Both the position numbers and the translations under genes were made by a program. From Simkaniaceae bacterium (GTDB lineage Bacteria; Chlamydiota; Chlamydiia; Chlamydiales; Simkaniaceae): DNA of 60,406 nt. The notes beneath the pieces are model-generated. The model was not told where the DNA came from, did not search any database, and saw nothing but the letters and a program-made list of their open reading frames with translations. Positions 8,639 through 18,215 of this stretch are shown here, piece by piece; positions within the stretch are counted from its first letter, which is position 1, and every line of letters begins with the position of its first letter. Location of the stretch: contig JANQJL010000040.1 in NCBI GenBank assembly GCA_028281675.1, positions 1 through 60,406 of the forward strand, in the 5' to 3' direction.

Positions 8639-9982
8639 CTAGAGAGTAATGCTGATTTGGGCACCTAACACCCAAGCATTTGTAATCGTCCCTAAGCCGC
8701 GTGGGTTGATAATATATTGGATATTCGGAGTAATGATGAACCAGGGGTTGATTTGAAACCAATGGTTCAGCTCAATCAGGGCTTCAAAATTTTGTGGCTG
8801 AGCTCCAAACTTGGGAATGGGTCTCAATTGGGTACGCCTGGCGATTTCCTGTGCTTCTCGTATATCGGAGCTATACTTTCCATAGAGGACACCTAAGTTC
8901 GTATAGTCTTTAGGGCGCGAAGCAAAAAGTCCCTTATAGACGAGACCCGATGCAATAAAAAATGGCAAAAGGTTTCGGTCTTTGGGAGCAAAAAGAAGGG
9001 CAATAAAAGGGGTGAGTCCCCGATCAGACTCTGGTCCACCATGGCGGTAGATCATCTGATCGAGAAGAAAATAGTAGCCACTGTTTCCATGATACTTTCC
9101 CCCAAGAAACTTCGTTCCCTTACTACCGGTATAGTAAAAATAGCCTGCCCTGTAATTGCCAGGATAACCGGTGTCCCCTTTGAGCTGATTCACCTGATAG
9201 GACCACTCGGTAATCAGCTGCGTTCCATCCGAACCATTGAAAGACCAGTTAAACCCATGATACCTATTATCGGCTATATCATCCTGGGCAACATATGCTG
9301 CCACCTTTACCAAGACCCTCTTAAAATAGGGACGAAACTTCATTAAGGCTCCCCAAGTAGCATTGGGGTAAGCGGTAAAAGGGCCATTGAAAAATACCGC
9401 AATGGGATTCCCATTAAATCCATTACACATAAACTTATAATAGAGCTGTGATTGAAGGAAATCATTTCCTGCATTCAATCTCCCTGCTTTAAAAATGAGA
9501 TACTTATCAAAAAGTTCCTGTCTGAGGTAAAGCTCGTTGAGACGGATATTTTGCCCCCCATAAACTTGTTGAACGGGATATTGGTTTCCAATCTTATCAG
9601 CACTTAAACTTGTTCCCGTCCTCCAAACAACAGAGGTATAAAAAGAGAGGCCCTTAAGCGTTGTGTATTTCCCAATGTCAACATTGACATCAAATCCAAA
9701 TGATCCTGCGTAGGCAAATCCAAATGCCTTTCCTCCATAAACATTGGTAGCCATATCAGTCACGTAAGACATTCCGACCGTTACTCCATCGCGGGCGAGC
9801 TTCGACCGTCCACCCCACCAATCTCCTGTTAAATGGGGTCTTTCCCACCACGAAAGCTCTGGCTGGGGCTCGGTGAGATTTTTCTTCATCTCTTCATGCC
9901 TTTGCTCAGCCATCCCACTAAAAGAGTGGTCTCCTGCAAAACAGGGCAAGCAAAAAACGATTAATAAAAAAACACTTTTCAC
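8639..9982 (-). CDS. Carbohydrate-selective porin, OprB family
   Basis: Predicted outer-membrane beta-barrel for sugar uptake. A cleavable signal (KSVFLLIVFCLPCFAG) is followed by the OprB opening HLTGDWWGGRSKLARDGV and alternating aromatic strands such as LNELYLRQEL and FKAGRLNAGNDF. The C-terminal strand ends WVLGAQISITL. The later LIELNHWFQINPWFIITPNIQYI block is typical of OprB. Length 447 is normal. Its ATG overlaps the stop of the upstream protease by 4 bp, so porin and periplasmic protease are made from one message and may be linked in barrel quality control. Confidence 0.88.
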   Translation of the reverse strand: MKSVFLLIVFCLPCFAGDHSFSGMAEQRHEEMKKNLTEPQPELSWWERPHLTGDWWGGRSKLARDGVTVGMSYVTDMATNVYGGKAFGFAYAGSFGFDVNVDIGKYTTLKGLSFYTSVVWRTGTSLSADKIGNQYPVQQVYGGQNIRLNELYLRQELFDKYLIFKAGRLNAGNDFLQSQLYYKFMCNGFNGNPIAVFFNGPFTAYPNATWGALMKFRPYFKRVLVKVAAYVAQDDIADNRYHGFNWSFNGSDGTQLITEWSYQVNQLKGDTGYPGNYRAGYFYYTGSKGTKFLGGKYHGNSGYYFLLDQMIYRHGGPESDRGLTPFIALLFAPKDRNLLPFFIASGLVYKGLFASRPKDYTNLGVLYGKYSSDIREAQEIARRTQLRPIPKFGAQPQNFEALIELNHWFQINPWFIITPNIQYIINPRGLGTITNAWVLGAQISITL

Positions 9983-11427
9983 TGTAAATCTACTGAACGA
10001 TCACTAGGGATATAGTAACGTTTTAAGATGATGTGGTTTCTTTGCAAAGCAAGTTCTCGATCAAGGATCACTTCAATGTTATCCGTTGTTGTTATAACAA
10101 AATGGGCATCTTTACACTCTTCTACGGCTACAATAAAATCCCTTAAATTATTGACCTTTTTCCCATTTAACTTATGAACAACCTTCTTTTCTAAATGTTG
10201 ATAACCCCTATTCACCTTATCATCTAACACAGAAGAAAGAATCACTATCTCATCTCTTTCCCCTTTTACCTCTCCTCGAAACAGGTAATACATCAGATCA
10301 ATTCCAGGAAATCCTTCCGACTCTCGATAGTCACTTCTAATAAAGTTTCCTACGAGTGGCTGGAAAACACATCCTCCTAAAATATAATAGGTTGGTCCCT
10401 TATCAAAGACATTATAAGGAACCAAATCCTTCCCCTTTTTTTCTAAATTGATTGGACCTTGAACTGCAATTTTTTCCCCATCCCTTAAGAGAGTCATCGC
10501 AATTTCATCCCCAAAGTGCTTCATGATAATTAAATATTGAAAAGGAAGGGTCAAGTCTAGTTCTTCATCATAAATCTCCCCACTAGAATCGATGGTCTTT
10601 CCATCTACTTCGAGAAGAATATCTCCAGGCTTTAATAGGCCATGGAAAAAATGGTTTTCAGACACATTAATAATTAGAAGTCCCCCAGCATGTTTTTCTA
10701 AATGATAAAAACTTCGCATCCCATCATTAGAAATCTTTTGATAGGTAAAAGAAGGAGAAGGAAACCCTTGATAACATTCAGGGTTTTCTTTTAAGAAGTG
10801 TTGAATCACAGGAATGGGGACCATATATCCAATATTTTGCCCTTCTGAACTTCCTTGATGAGCAATCCCGACAACTTTTCCATTAGCAATGACTGGCCCC
10901 CCACTATTTCCCGGGTTAATCGAAGCATCGATTTGAGAGAGCAATAATACTTCTCCAGAGTGTGCATATTGTCCCACTTCTACCCTTGAAACGATTCCCT
11001 TCGTGATGGAAAGTTCCTTACCTCCGATTGGAAATCCGTAGACATGAACCTCTTCTTCTTGGTGAAGAATTCCTTCAGAAAACTCTAATGGAATCTTATC
11101 CTCGAAAAAAGAGGGGTCATCGACTTCTAAAATTGCCATATCGCAGTCATGACCAATCATTTTAACCCTTGCTTCATACTTCTTCTTAGAGAGCGCTGAG
11201 CGAAGCTCAATAAAGGTTGCATTCTCAACAACATGAGCATTGGTAATGACTTGATTGCCAGCTATAACAAACCCCGAGCCCGAAAACCTTACCGTTTGGG
11301 GAGGAGACCAAGGTTGGACGTAGTTATATTGCTTTACGGTCGAGTAGATCTTCAAAATCGAATTGTTAACCTCAGACGAGGCAAAAAGAGAAACCTGAAA
11401 AAAAATCAAAAAGATAAATCGCTTCAT
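9979..11427 (-). CDS. Deg/HtrA-type serine protease with PDZ region, plant Deg9-like
   Basis: Predicted periplasmic trypsin-like protease. A signal peptide (KRFIFLIFFQVSLFASS) precedes the protease domain with the full triad: His65 (ITNAHVV), Asp96 (DCDMAIL) and Ser175 (NPGNSGGPV). A PDZ domain follows (LKPGDILLEVDGKTI). The C-terminal 100 residues contain a second PDZ-like part ending TDNIEVILDRELALQRN...YYIPSDRSVDL, which recalls the Do-like 9 proteases of plants rather than E. coli DegP. First gene of a two-gene operon with the OprB porin (4-bp overlap). Confidence 0.88.
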   Translation of the reverse strand: MKRFIFLIFFQVSLFASSEVNNSILKIYSTVKQYNYVQPWSPPQTVRFSGSGFVIAGNQVITNAHVVENATFIELRSALSKKKYEARVKMIGHDCDMAILEVDDPSFFEDKIPLEFSEGILHQEEEVHVYGFPIGGKELSITKGIVSRVEVGQYAHSGEVLLLSQIDASINPGNSGGPVIANGKVVGIAHQGSSEGQNIGYMVPIPVIQHFLKENPECYQGFPSPSFTYQKISNDGMRSFYHLEKHAGGLLIINVSENHFFHGLLKPGDILLEVDGKTIDSSGEIYDEELDLTLPFQYLIIMKHFGDEIAMTLLRDGEKIAVQGPINLEKKGKDLVPYNVFDKGPTYYILGGCVFQPLVGNFIRSDYRESEGFPGIDLMYYLFRGEVKGERDEIVILSSVLDDKVNRGYQHLEKKVVHKLNGKKVNNLRDFIVAVEECKDAHFVITTTDNIEVILDRELALQRNHIILKRYYIPSDRSVDLQ

Positions 11428-11622
11428 AAAACCTATGTTGTTACTAGCTTGTTGCTCAAAAAATGTCCGAAGTCGAGCTTAAGGGATCTCTTCATTCTTA
11501 ATCAAGAGTTTCATTTGAACTTCAGTAAGTGCTGCTCAACCAAGCGGAATTTCGAATAGGTCATTTGGGTTTGTAATAAATTTCTCTCTCTATTATGAAA
11601 AAAGAAAACAAAAGGACGAGCA

Positions 11623-12096
11623 GTGTATCAGTTTTTAGCGAAGGTTGGTTATAATAAAAGACAATGCGTTTGGCTTCCTATTCTTGTTGTCCGCATATTC
11701 TTAGGGGTTTTCTTTATCCTTTCAGGATTTTTTAAAATCTTTGACTCGAAACAACATGCAACGCTTTTGCAAACGATAAAGGATGCCAATATTCCTTTTG
11801 CAGAGTTTAATGCTTATTTTGTCCCTTTTTTGGAGCTAGCATGTGGTCTCTTAATCCTTATTGGATTACTCACAACACTTGCTTCGTTTATTTTTTTTGT
11901 CATCATGATCACCGCAATCGTAATCGACCGCTTAGCGAGTGTCGCCTATCATGGGGGAATTATTGCCCTTGAAAACTTCCTCTATCTTCCGGAAGTACTC
12001 TATGCCTTGATGTTCCTTTGGCTCTTTTTCTCTGGTCCAGGGAAGGTTAGTGTCGATCATTCTTACGCGAAAAAGAAGCGACTCAGCTCCTACTGA
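11623..12096 (+). CDS. DoxX family membrane protein
   Basis: A 157-residue protein with four hydrophobic helices and the DoxX features: VRIFLGVFFILSGFFKIFD in helix 1, FVPFLELACGLLILIGLLTTLAS in helix 2, and a final Tyr/Leu-rich helix. The start is GTG at 11623 with AAAGGACGAG upstream. The family includes subunits of respiratory or thiol-redox membrane complexes, but most members, like this one, have no assigned reaction. It stands alone, between a divergent protease operon and a gene with its own promoter. Confidence 0.83.
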   Translation: MYQFLAKVGYNKRQCVWLPILVVRIFLGVFFILSGFFKIFDSKQHATLLQTIKDANIPFAEFNAYFVPFLELACGLLILIGLLTTLASFIFFVIMITAIVIDRLASVAYHGGIIALENFLYLPEVLYALMFLWLFFSGPGKVSVDHSYAKKKRLSSY

Positions 12097-12103
12097 CCAC
12101 TCC

Positions 12104-12132
12104 TTGACAAGAACTCTCTCTAGAGCTACACT
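12104..12132 (+). promoter_or_regulatory. Sigma70 promoter of the ankyrin gene
   Basis: TTGACA at 12104-12109 and TACACT at 12127-12132, spaced by 17 bp, lie immediately after the DoxX stop and 29 bp before the ankyrin ATG. A strong AAAGGAGAT ribosome binding site follows. Confidence 0.65.
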
Positions 12133-12160
12133 CTTCCTATCAAAAAGGAGATCCTAAACC

Positions 12161-13567
12161 ATGGCAATAGAATCGTTATCCCCATCCGATGAACCATTGG
12201 ATTGGAACGGTATTTCTTCCGAAAAGAAAGACCTTTATGATCGAGCAAATGTTAAAAATCGCTTGAGTCATTCTAGCCAAGGAGTAGCTCCTCCCCCCCT
12301 TACTAGAAGAGACATTTCCATAGAAGAGAGAAAATCGGAACTCACTCGCTATGCGCATTCAGGTAATTTAGAGAAAATCAAAACTCTATGTCTTTCAGGT
12401 GCAGACATCAATGAAGCCGATTCCTTTGGAAAAACCCCTCTTTTGTATGCTGTAGAAAAGGGTGAATGGATCTTTGCGAGTCGTTTAATAGATCTAGGCG
12501 CCTTAGTAACCGATGAGGTTAAAAAGGTCGTCAATGCGCGCGACGAAGATGGAAATACCCACCTCTTGAAAGTCACTTATCCCAATTTGTTTGGATTGAG
12601 CGACGACTGGGTTGAGGTTGTAAAGGCGCTAATAATGCTTGGTGCAGACGTTAACATTGCAAACGACAATGGTAGTTTTCCACTAAATGGAGTGGCATAT
12701 AGTGGCAACATAGAGATAGCTCAATGGCTTCTAGATAAAGGAGCTCTTGTCAACGCCAAAAATTCTCATAAAACAACTGCACTCCACACAGCAGCTACTT
12801 TTGGCAATTTTGAAATGGTTCAATGGCTTGTCAAAAATGGTGCAATGATCGATGCCAGGACTGTGGATGGAGACACCCCACTGCATAAAGCAGCCTACAG
12901 TGACAAGTTAAAGGTGGCTGAATGGCTTGTCAAAAAGGGCGCAGATATCAATGCCAAAAATGAGAAGATGATGACTCCTCTGCATTGTGCAGTTTTTGAA
13001 AAGGGCTTACAAACAGCTCAATGGCTTGCGCAAAATGGCTCGGATATCAATACCAAAGCGGAGAAGGGAGAACCCCTTTTGCATACAGCAGCTGAAACGG
13101 GTAATGTGCCAATGGTTCAGTGCCTCATAGATCATGGTGCGAATGTCACTGTCCAAAACGAGGCTGGAGATACTTTACTGCATCGAGCGGCATTCTATGG
13201 TAGCAATATAGAGATGGTTCAATGGCTCGTAGATAATATTGGTGCGGATGTCAATACCAGAAATAACTATGGTTGGACTCCTTTACACCATTCCGTGTAC
13301 TCTTACGGAGGAGTAGAAATGGCTCAATGCCTTGTCGAAAATGGAGCAGATATCGACGCCACGACGGAAAATGAAGGAATAACTCCGCTACACATGGCGG
13401 CAATGCAGGATCAAGAGAAAGTCACTCAATGGCTTGTCGAAAATGGTGCGGATATCTTTGCCAAAACTAAGGCTAAGGAAGATCCTTTTCAAATAGCAAG
13501 CGCTGAGGGCAATCACTCTCTTGCTAAATGGCTTATGGAAAAAATGGTTGAGCTGGAAAGAGGTTAA
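12161..13567 (+). CDS. Ankyrin-repeat protein, candidate host-interaction effector
   Basis: 468 residues, built from about ten ankyrin repeats between residues 60 and 460, each with the TPLHxAA core (for example TALHTAATFGNFEMVQWLV, TPLHKAAYSDKLKVAEWLV). The first about 55 residues are polar and unlike ankyrin, as an N-terminal secretion signal might be, although I cannot read a type III signal by eye. There is no membrane segment. Well-conserved repeats such as MVQWLVKNGA suggest recent internal expansion. It is monocistronic with its own promoter. Ankyrin proteins of this form are common among host-directed proteins in intracellular bacteria; a target cannot be inferred. Confidence 0.85.
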   Translation: MAIESLSPSDEPLDWNGISSEKKDLYDRANVKNRLSHSSQGVAPPPLTRRDISIEERKSELTRYAHSGNLEKIKTLCLSGADINEADSFGKTPLLYAVEKGEWIFASRLIDLGALVTDEVKKVVNARDEDGNTHLLKVTYPNLFGLSDDWVEVVKALIMLGADVNIANDNGSFPLNGVAYSGNIEIAQWLLDKGALVNAKNSHKTTALHTAATFGNFEMVQWLVKNGAMIDARTVDGDTPLHKAAYSDKLKVAEWLVKKGADINAKNEKMMTPLHCAVFEKGLQTAQWLAQNGSDINTKAEKGEPLLHTAAETGNVPMVQCLIDHGANVTVQNEAGDTLLHRAAFYGSNIEMVQWLVDNIGADVNTRNNYGWTPLHHSVYSYGGVEMAQCLVENGADIDATTENEGITPLHMAAMQDQEKVTQWLVENGADIFAKTKAKEDPFQIASAEGNHSLAKWLMEKMVELERG

Positions 13568-13695
13568 GCTTCAATCATGCTTACGGGAAGAAAAAGCCCC
13601 TCTCTTCCTAGTAAAAAATTTACTTGTTAGTGCGCAATGGAGGTGTTTCTACTTACACCCTTTCTGAATCTCATCATTTCATTATTCAATCTTTT

Positions 13696-13725
13696 TTGAT
13701 ATACTTAGGTTCAGAATGTTAAAAT
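13696..13725 (+). promoter_or_regulatory. Candidate promoter placing the start site at the ATG
   Basis: TTGATA (13696-13701) and TAAAAT (13720-13725) are 18 bp apart. Transcription would begin about 13732, two bases before the ATG at 13734, and no ribosome binding site precedes that ATG. This fits a leaderless message. Confidence 0.4.
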
Positions 13726-13733
13726 AATGGCTT

Positions 13734-15944
13734 ATGTATCTATTAGAATTTATAAAGCGACCATTTGATCTCTGGTTTCCGGCAAAGAGAGAGGGTCACG
13801 CTCAGGGACTAGGAACATTTTCGGGAGTTTACCTTCCAAGCGTTCTTCAGATGCTTGGTGTTATTCTCTTTATGCGCCTAGGATGGATCACGGGCCATAT
13901 CGGACTTCCCATGGTGACTCTCATTATCTTGATGGCTTCATCGATCCTTTTTATCACAGGCCTCTCCATGACTTCGATTGTGACGAATATGAAAGTGGGT
14001 TCTGGAGGCTCCTATTATATTATCTCTAGATCTTTGGGGATGGAATTTGGGAGCGCGATTGGGATTTTACTCACCATTGCGCAACTAATAACAATTGCTG
14101 TTTGCATCTCGGCATTTGCAATTTCTGCCCAGGAGCTTTTGCCCCATTTATCCCTGACATTTTTAGAGGTGTGCGCGCTCTCTGGATTGGCTATTGTTGC
14201 CCTTTTTCCTGTCGACTTTGCTCTCAAAGCTCAAGGATTGATCTTTTGTGTTATGATTGCTTCTATCGCTTCGGTCTTTTTTGGGAGTGGATCCAATATT
14301 CCAGATGTAATAACTGCTCTCCCATCGACAGAGAAGGTGAGCTTTTGGGCAGCTTTTGCCCTCTTCTTCCCCGCAGCAACAGGGATAGAATCAGGAATGG
14401 CAATGTCTGGGGATTTAAAAAACCCTTCTCGCTCTCTAGCAATTGGAACGATGGCAGCAGTCGTTACGGCCTATCTTACTTATGCTTCCCTTTCGATTTT
14501 CCTTTCGTTTCAAGTGCCAGGTGAGCTCCTCCGCTCACATCCAATGATCATCTATTATGTTTCTAAGGTGAGTATTTTGTTCACCCTAGGGGTATGGGGA
14601 GCAACTCTTTCAAGTGCTTTGGGAAGTATGATTACCTCTCCGAGAACGCTTCAATCGCTGGCAAAAGATAAAATACTCCCTTCTTTCCTTTCAAAGTCCC
14701 CACTTGTACCTGGAATTCTCATCATCTGTTTAGCTACAGCCATGACCCTTCTGACCGATATGAACCATCTCCTTCCCATCCTTTCGATGGTTTGTTTAGT
14801 GACTTATGGCCTCTTCAACTTTGTTGCATTTTTTGAGTCGCTCATTCAAAACCCAAGCTGGCGTCCTCTCTTTAAAACACCGATGCTTGTTTCACTCGTT
14901 GGAACCATTGCCTGTTTAGTAAGCATGTTTATGATCAATGCGGGATGGGCCTTTATAATCCTTATTGCTGTCATAGCCCTTGGCTTTTGGACAACAAAGC
15001 GGAAGCTAAAGGGGAATTGGGATGATATTCGGTATAGCATTTTCTCTTTCTTTGCATCGACAGCAACCAATAAACTCGTTCACATCAAAAAAAACCCCCG
15101 AAGTTGGCGCCCAAATATCTTAGCTATTGTCAATCCACAGTTAAATGACTCTCAGATCATTAATTTTGCCCACGCTCTCAATCAATCCAAGGGATTTTTA
15201 ACCTATGGAGCAACTCTCGCTGATCCTAGTAAAGTAGAAATCACCCAAACGACCTTTGAAGAGTATTTTCGAAAGAAAGATATCCCCTGCTTTTTTCATA
15301 TCAATGCTCATGAAACTTCAGCCCATGGAACGCATAATATCGTCCAAAACTATGGGCTGGGCCCCTTGCAACCAAATACGATTATCTTAAAACCTCCTGA
15401 TGAAAAAATCTCTTCTTTTTGCGCTCTCATCAAAGCTTCTTATGAACTCCAGAAGAACATTATTATCCTCAATAGTGATCCGGAAAATTTAGCTCTTTCT
15501 GTTGAGTCAAAAGGGAAACATATCGATCTATGGTGGGGTGGGAGGTACCACTCGAATTTTGAGCTGAGTCTTGCCCTTTCTCACATTCTCCAATCTGGAA
15601 AGGTTTGGACAGATGCAGCGATCACCATTAAAACCCTTGTAAAAAATGAAGCTTCCCGAATCCACATGTCTAAACTCTTCGAAAAATACCACTCTGTTTT
15701 GCGATTTAAGAACCTCCGCTTTAAACCTTACGTCGATGACACCACCGATTTCTATGCTCATATCACTAACCACTCTGTTGATGCTGACCTAACCTTTCTA
15801 GGGCTCAGGGCCCCTCAAAAAAATGAGTCGATAGAAGATTATGTTTCCCATTATGAAACGCTCATGGAAAAAACAAAGGGGATCAAAAGTGCCGCATACG
15901 TCTTAGCTGGTGAAAAACTAAATTTTCAAAGGATTTTCGAATGA
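13734..15944 (+). CDS. SLC12-type cation-chloride cotransporter homolog
   Basis: Predicted inner-membrane transporter of the amino acid-polyamine-cation superfamily. The opening LGTFSGVYLPSVLQMLGVILFMRLGWI and KVGSGGSYYIISRSLG match Na-K-Cl cotransporters of animals and a few bacteria. About twelve helices fill residues 30-430. A soluble C-terminal region of about 300 residues follows (NPRSWRPNILAIVN), again typical of SLC12, which is absent from ordinary amino-acid permeases. Length 736. The next gene overlaps by 4 bp. Substrate ions are not established by sequence; K+/Cl- balance in a host vacuole is a speculation. Confidence 0.82.
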   Translation: MYLLEFIKRPFDLWFPAKREGHAQGLGTFSGVYLPSVLQMLGVILFMRLGWITGHIGLPMVTLIILMASSILFITGLSMTSIVTNMKVGSGGSYYIISRSLGMEFGSAIGILLTIAQLITIAVCISAFAISAQELLPHLSLTFLEVCALSGLAIVALFPVDFALKAQGLIFCVMIASIASVFFGSGSNIPDVITALPSTEKVSFWAAFALFFPAATGIESGMAMSGDLKNPSRSLAIGTMAAVVTAYLTYASLSIFLSFQVPGELLRSHPMIIYYVSKVSILFTLGVWGATLSSALGSMITSPRTLQSLAKDKILPSFLSKSPLVPGILIICLATAMTLLTDMNHLLPILSMVCLVTYGLFNFVAFFESLIQNPSWRPLFKTPMLVSLVGTIACLVSMFMINAGWAFIILIAVIALGFWTTKRKLKGNWDDIRYSIFSFFASTATNKLVHIKKNPRSWRPNILAIVNPQLNDSQIINFAHALNQSKGFLTYGATLADPSKVEITQTTFEEYFRKKDIPCFFHINAHETSAHGTHNIVQNYGLGPLQPNTIILKPPDEKISSFCALIKASYELQKNIIILNSDPENLALSVESKGKHIDLWWGGRYHSNFELSLALSHILQSGKVWTDAAITIKTLVKNEASRIHMSKLFEKYHSVLRFKNLRFKPYVDDTTDFYAHITNHSVDADLTFLGLRAPQKNESIEDYVSHYETLMEKTKGIKSAAYVLAGEKLNFQRIFE

Positions 15945-16696
15945 AGATTCTTATTTATGCCGGTGAAGGTGTTAGTTCCTTTTCCTTAGAGGAGTGTTTA
16001 AAAACCTTTCGCCCCATTTCTAATCAAGTGGAAGCTATCGATGATCACTATCTCAAGGAAAAAGACTGGGAAAAAGAGACAAAGCTCCTTGTTTTTCCAG
16101 GAGGAAGAGATATCCCTTATGATCGTAGCCTTAAAGGAAAAGGGACACAAAAGATTCGAAAATATGTCGAAAAGGGTGGAAGCTTTTTAGGGATTTGTGC
16201 AGGGGCTTATTTTGGGTGCGCAGAGGTTATTTTTGAAAAAGGCACCCCCCTAGAAGTTCATGAAAAGAGAGATCTTTGCTTTTTTCCTGGGGCAGCAATT
16301 GGAACCCTTTATCCTCATGTCCAATTTTCCTATGAAGATAATAGTGGATTCCACCCTTCGGAGGTTGCCTTCAATGGAAAAAGTGTTCGTCTTTATTATA
16401 ATGGAGGGTGCACTTTTGAAAATGTGGAAAAATATTCTGGGGTGACGATCCTTGCCCATTACATCGATGCTTCAGATAAGCCCACCATTATTCATTGCAA
16501 AGTAGGGAAAGGGACGGTTATTCTTTCAGGTGTTCATATAGAGGTGAATCCCACCTCTTTAAAAAAAGAAGGATGTGATCCTTTCCTTGTTGAAAAACTT
16601 AAAAACTCTAATGATCTAAGAATAACTCTCTTAAACTCTATCCTTAATAAATTGCTATCAAGATTTAATCCCGAGAGAGAACCGTTTTTACATTAA
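15941..16696 (+). CDS. BPL_N-domain protein (class I glutamine amidotransferase-like)
   Basis: 251-residue stand-alone version of the N-terminal domain found on eukaryotic biotin-protein ligases. The nucleophile elbow is GICAGAYFGC with Cys86, and the lead-in LLVFPGGRDIPYDRSLKGKG is diagnostic. YYNGGCTFEN and GTVILSGVHIEVNP follow. No ligase catalytic domain is attached. It overlaps the SLC12-type transporter by 4 bp, so the two are translated together. The reaction is unknown; a link to biotin is only by family name, although bioY lies 3 kb away. Confidence 0.78.
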   Translation: MKILIYAGEGVSSFSLEECLKTFRPISNQVEAIDDHYLKEKDWEKETKLLVFPGGRDIPYDRSLKGKGTQKIRKYVEKGGSFLGICAGAYFGCAEVIFEKGTPLEVHEKRDLCFFPGAAIGTLYPHVQFSYEDNSGFHPSEVAFNGKSVRLYYNGGCTFENVEKYSGVTILAHYIDASDKPTIIHCKVGKGTVILSGVHIEVNPTSLKKEGCDPFLVEKLKNSNDLRITLLNSILNKLLSRFNPEREPFLH

Positions 16697-16769
16697 TCGC
16701 TATCGAAGGGAGTCATTAAAAGGACCCTATTGATTGCTTATAAAACACTGTTGGCTTATTTTTAATACA

Positions 16770-18215
16770 ATGCGAATTTTATTGACAGGGGCTAATGGCT
16801 ACGTAGGGACAAGGCTTCTTTTGAGCCTCGTGGAGCAAGGTCATGATGTAATCGCAGTTGCTCGCCGACCAAATAGTGTGAAACTTCCACATAAGCACGA
16901 AAAGCAAATTACTGTTATTCCTGGTGATTTGCTCGAAAACGAAGGCCTGACCTCGATTCCCAAGGATATTGACGCTGCATACTATCTCGTACATTCAATG
17001 GGAAAGCGCTACGAAGACTTTGAAAGGCTTGATAAGAAAGCTGCCAAGAACTTTGTCTCCCATATTAATTTAACTTCGTGCCAACAGATTATTTACTTAA
17101 CCGGCCTTGTTTCGGATAAGGGATCACTATCGAGACATCTTAAATCACGTTTAGAAGTTGAAAATATCCTTCGAACTGCTAAAGCACCATTAACTGCCCT
17201 CCGAGCTGGTATTATTATTGGCTCAGGAAGTGCCTCCTTTGAGATCATCCGTGATCTTGTTGAAAAATTGCCTATTATGGTTGCTCCAAAATGGGTCCAT
17301 TGCCAATGCCAGCCTATTGCGATTCCAGATGTTATATTTTACTTGGTGAGTGTTTTAAAAAATAAAGAGTGTTTAGGCCAAACTTTTGATATTGGGGGAC
17401 CGGATGTCCTCTCATATAAAGAAATGTTAAAGGGATATGCCAAGGAGCGAAAGCTTTTTCGTTTAATTATAACTGTTCCTTTTCTTACTCCTCGCCTCTC
17501 GTCCTACTGGCTTATTCTGATTACATCTACCAATTATTATCTTGCACGGACCCTTATTGAAAGTCTAAAAAATAATGCTATTTGCCATGATCATCGTATT
17601 ACAAGTGTGTTACCTCACCGCTGCCTAACCTACCAAGAAGCTCTAGCTAGAACCTTTGAAAAAATTCAGAGCGATTCGGTGATCTCTACGTGGAAAGATT
17701 CTTGGTCTTCAAGCGGACATATATCACTTTCAGCAGAGGATTTTGAAATTCCCTCTCATGGATGTTTATCTATGAGCGCTCAATTGAGCTTTAGAGGAGA
17801 TCCTAACGCTGTATTTGAAGAGGTTCTGAAATTAGGAGACCACAAAGGGTGGTATTTTATGAGTTGGGCTTGGAGAGTCCGCGGGTTAGTAGATCTCCTG
17901 TTAGGAGGGGTGGGTCTAAGAAAGGGAAGGCGGAGCAAGAAAAACCTCAAAATAGGCGATATTATCGATTTTTGGAGGGTTCTTTATGTTAGCAAAGAAA
18001 AAAAAAGGCTTATACTATTAGCAGAGATGAAGTTGCCGGGAGAAGCTTGGCTTGAGTTTACGATTAACCCTAGAAATAATAGCCACGTGTTAAAGCAAAA
18101 TGCGATTTTCCGTCCTCGAGGAGTTTTTGGGCGTATTTATTGGTACATATTTTATCCTATTCATCTCATTATGTTTCCAGGAATGTTAAAGCGTCTTGTT
18201 AAAGGTTGCCAATGA
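16770..18215 (+). CDS. SDR/NmrA-like NAD(P)-binding protein with DUF2867 domain
   Basis: Extended short-chain-dehydrogenase fold fused to DUF2867. The nucleotide motif TGANGYVGTRLL lies at residues 6-17 when translation starts at ATG 16770; the longer frame from TTG 16734 adds an unlikely leader. YYLVHSMG and the Thr/Ser-rich IIYLTGLVSD segment match the YbjT/NmrA-like group. The last about 160 residues (LSFRGDPNAVFEEVLKLGDHKGWYF onward, with LPGEAWLEF) form DUF2867. Its TGA overlaps the ATG of uvsE by 4 bp. Substrate is unknown. Similar two-domain proteins are sometimes annotated as epimerases, which the sequence does not prove. Confidence 0.82.
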   Translation: MRILLTGANGYVGTRLLLSLVEQGHDVIAVARRPNSVKLPHKHEKQITVIPGDLLENEGLTSIPKDIDAAYYLVHSMGKRYEDFERLDKKAAKNFVSHINLTSCQQIIYLTGLVSDKGSLSRHLKSRLEVENILRTAKAPLTALRAGIIIGSGSASFEIIRDLVEKLPIMVAPKWVHCQCQPIAIPDVIFYLVSVLKNKECLGQTFDIGGPDVLSYKEMLKGYAKERKLFRLIITVPFLTPRLSSYWLILITSTNYYLARTLIESLKNNAICHDHRITSVLPHRCLTYQEALARTFEKIQSDSVISTWKDSWSSSGHISLSAEDFEIPSHGCLSMSAQLSFRGDPNAVFEEVLKLGDHKGWYFMSWAWRVRGLVDLLLGGVGLRKGRRSKKNLKIGDIIDFWRVLYVSKEKKRLILLAEMKLPGEAWLEFTINPRNNSHVLKQNAIFRPRGVFGRIYWYIFYPIHLIMFPGMLKRLVKGCQ

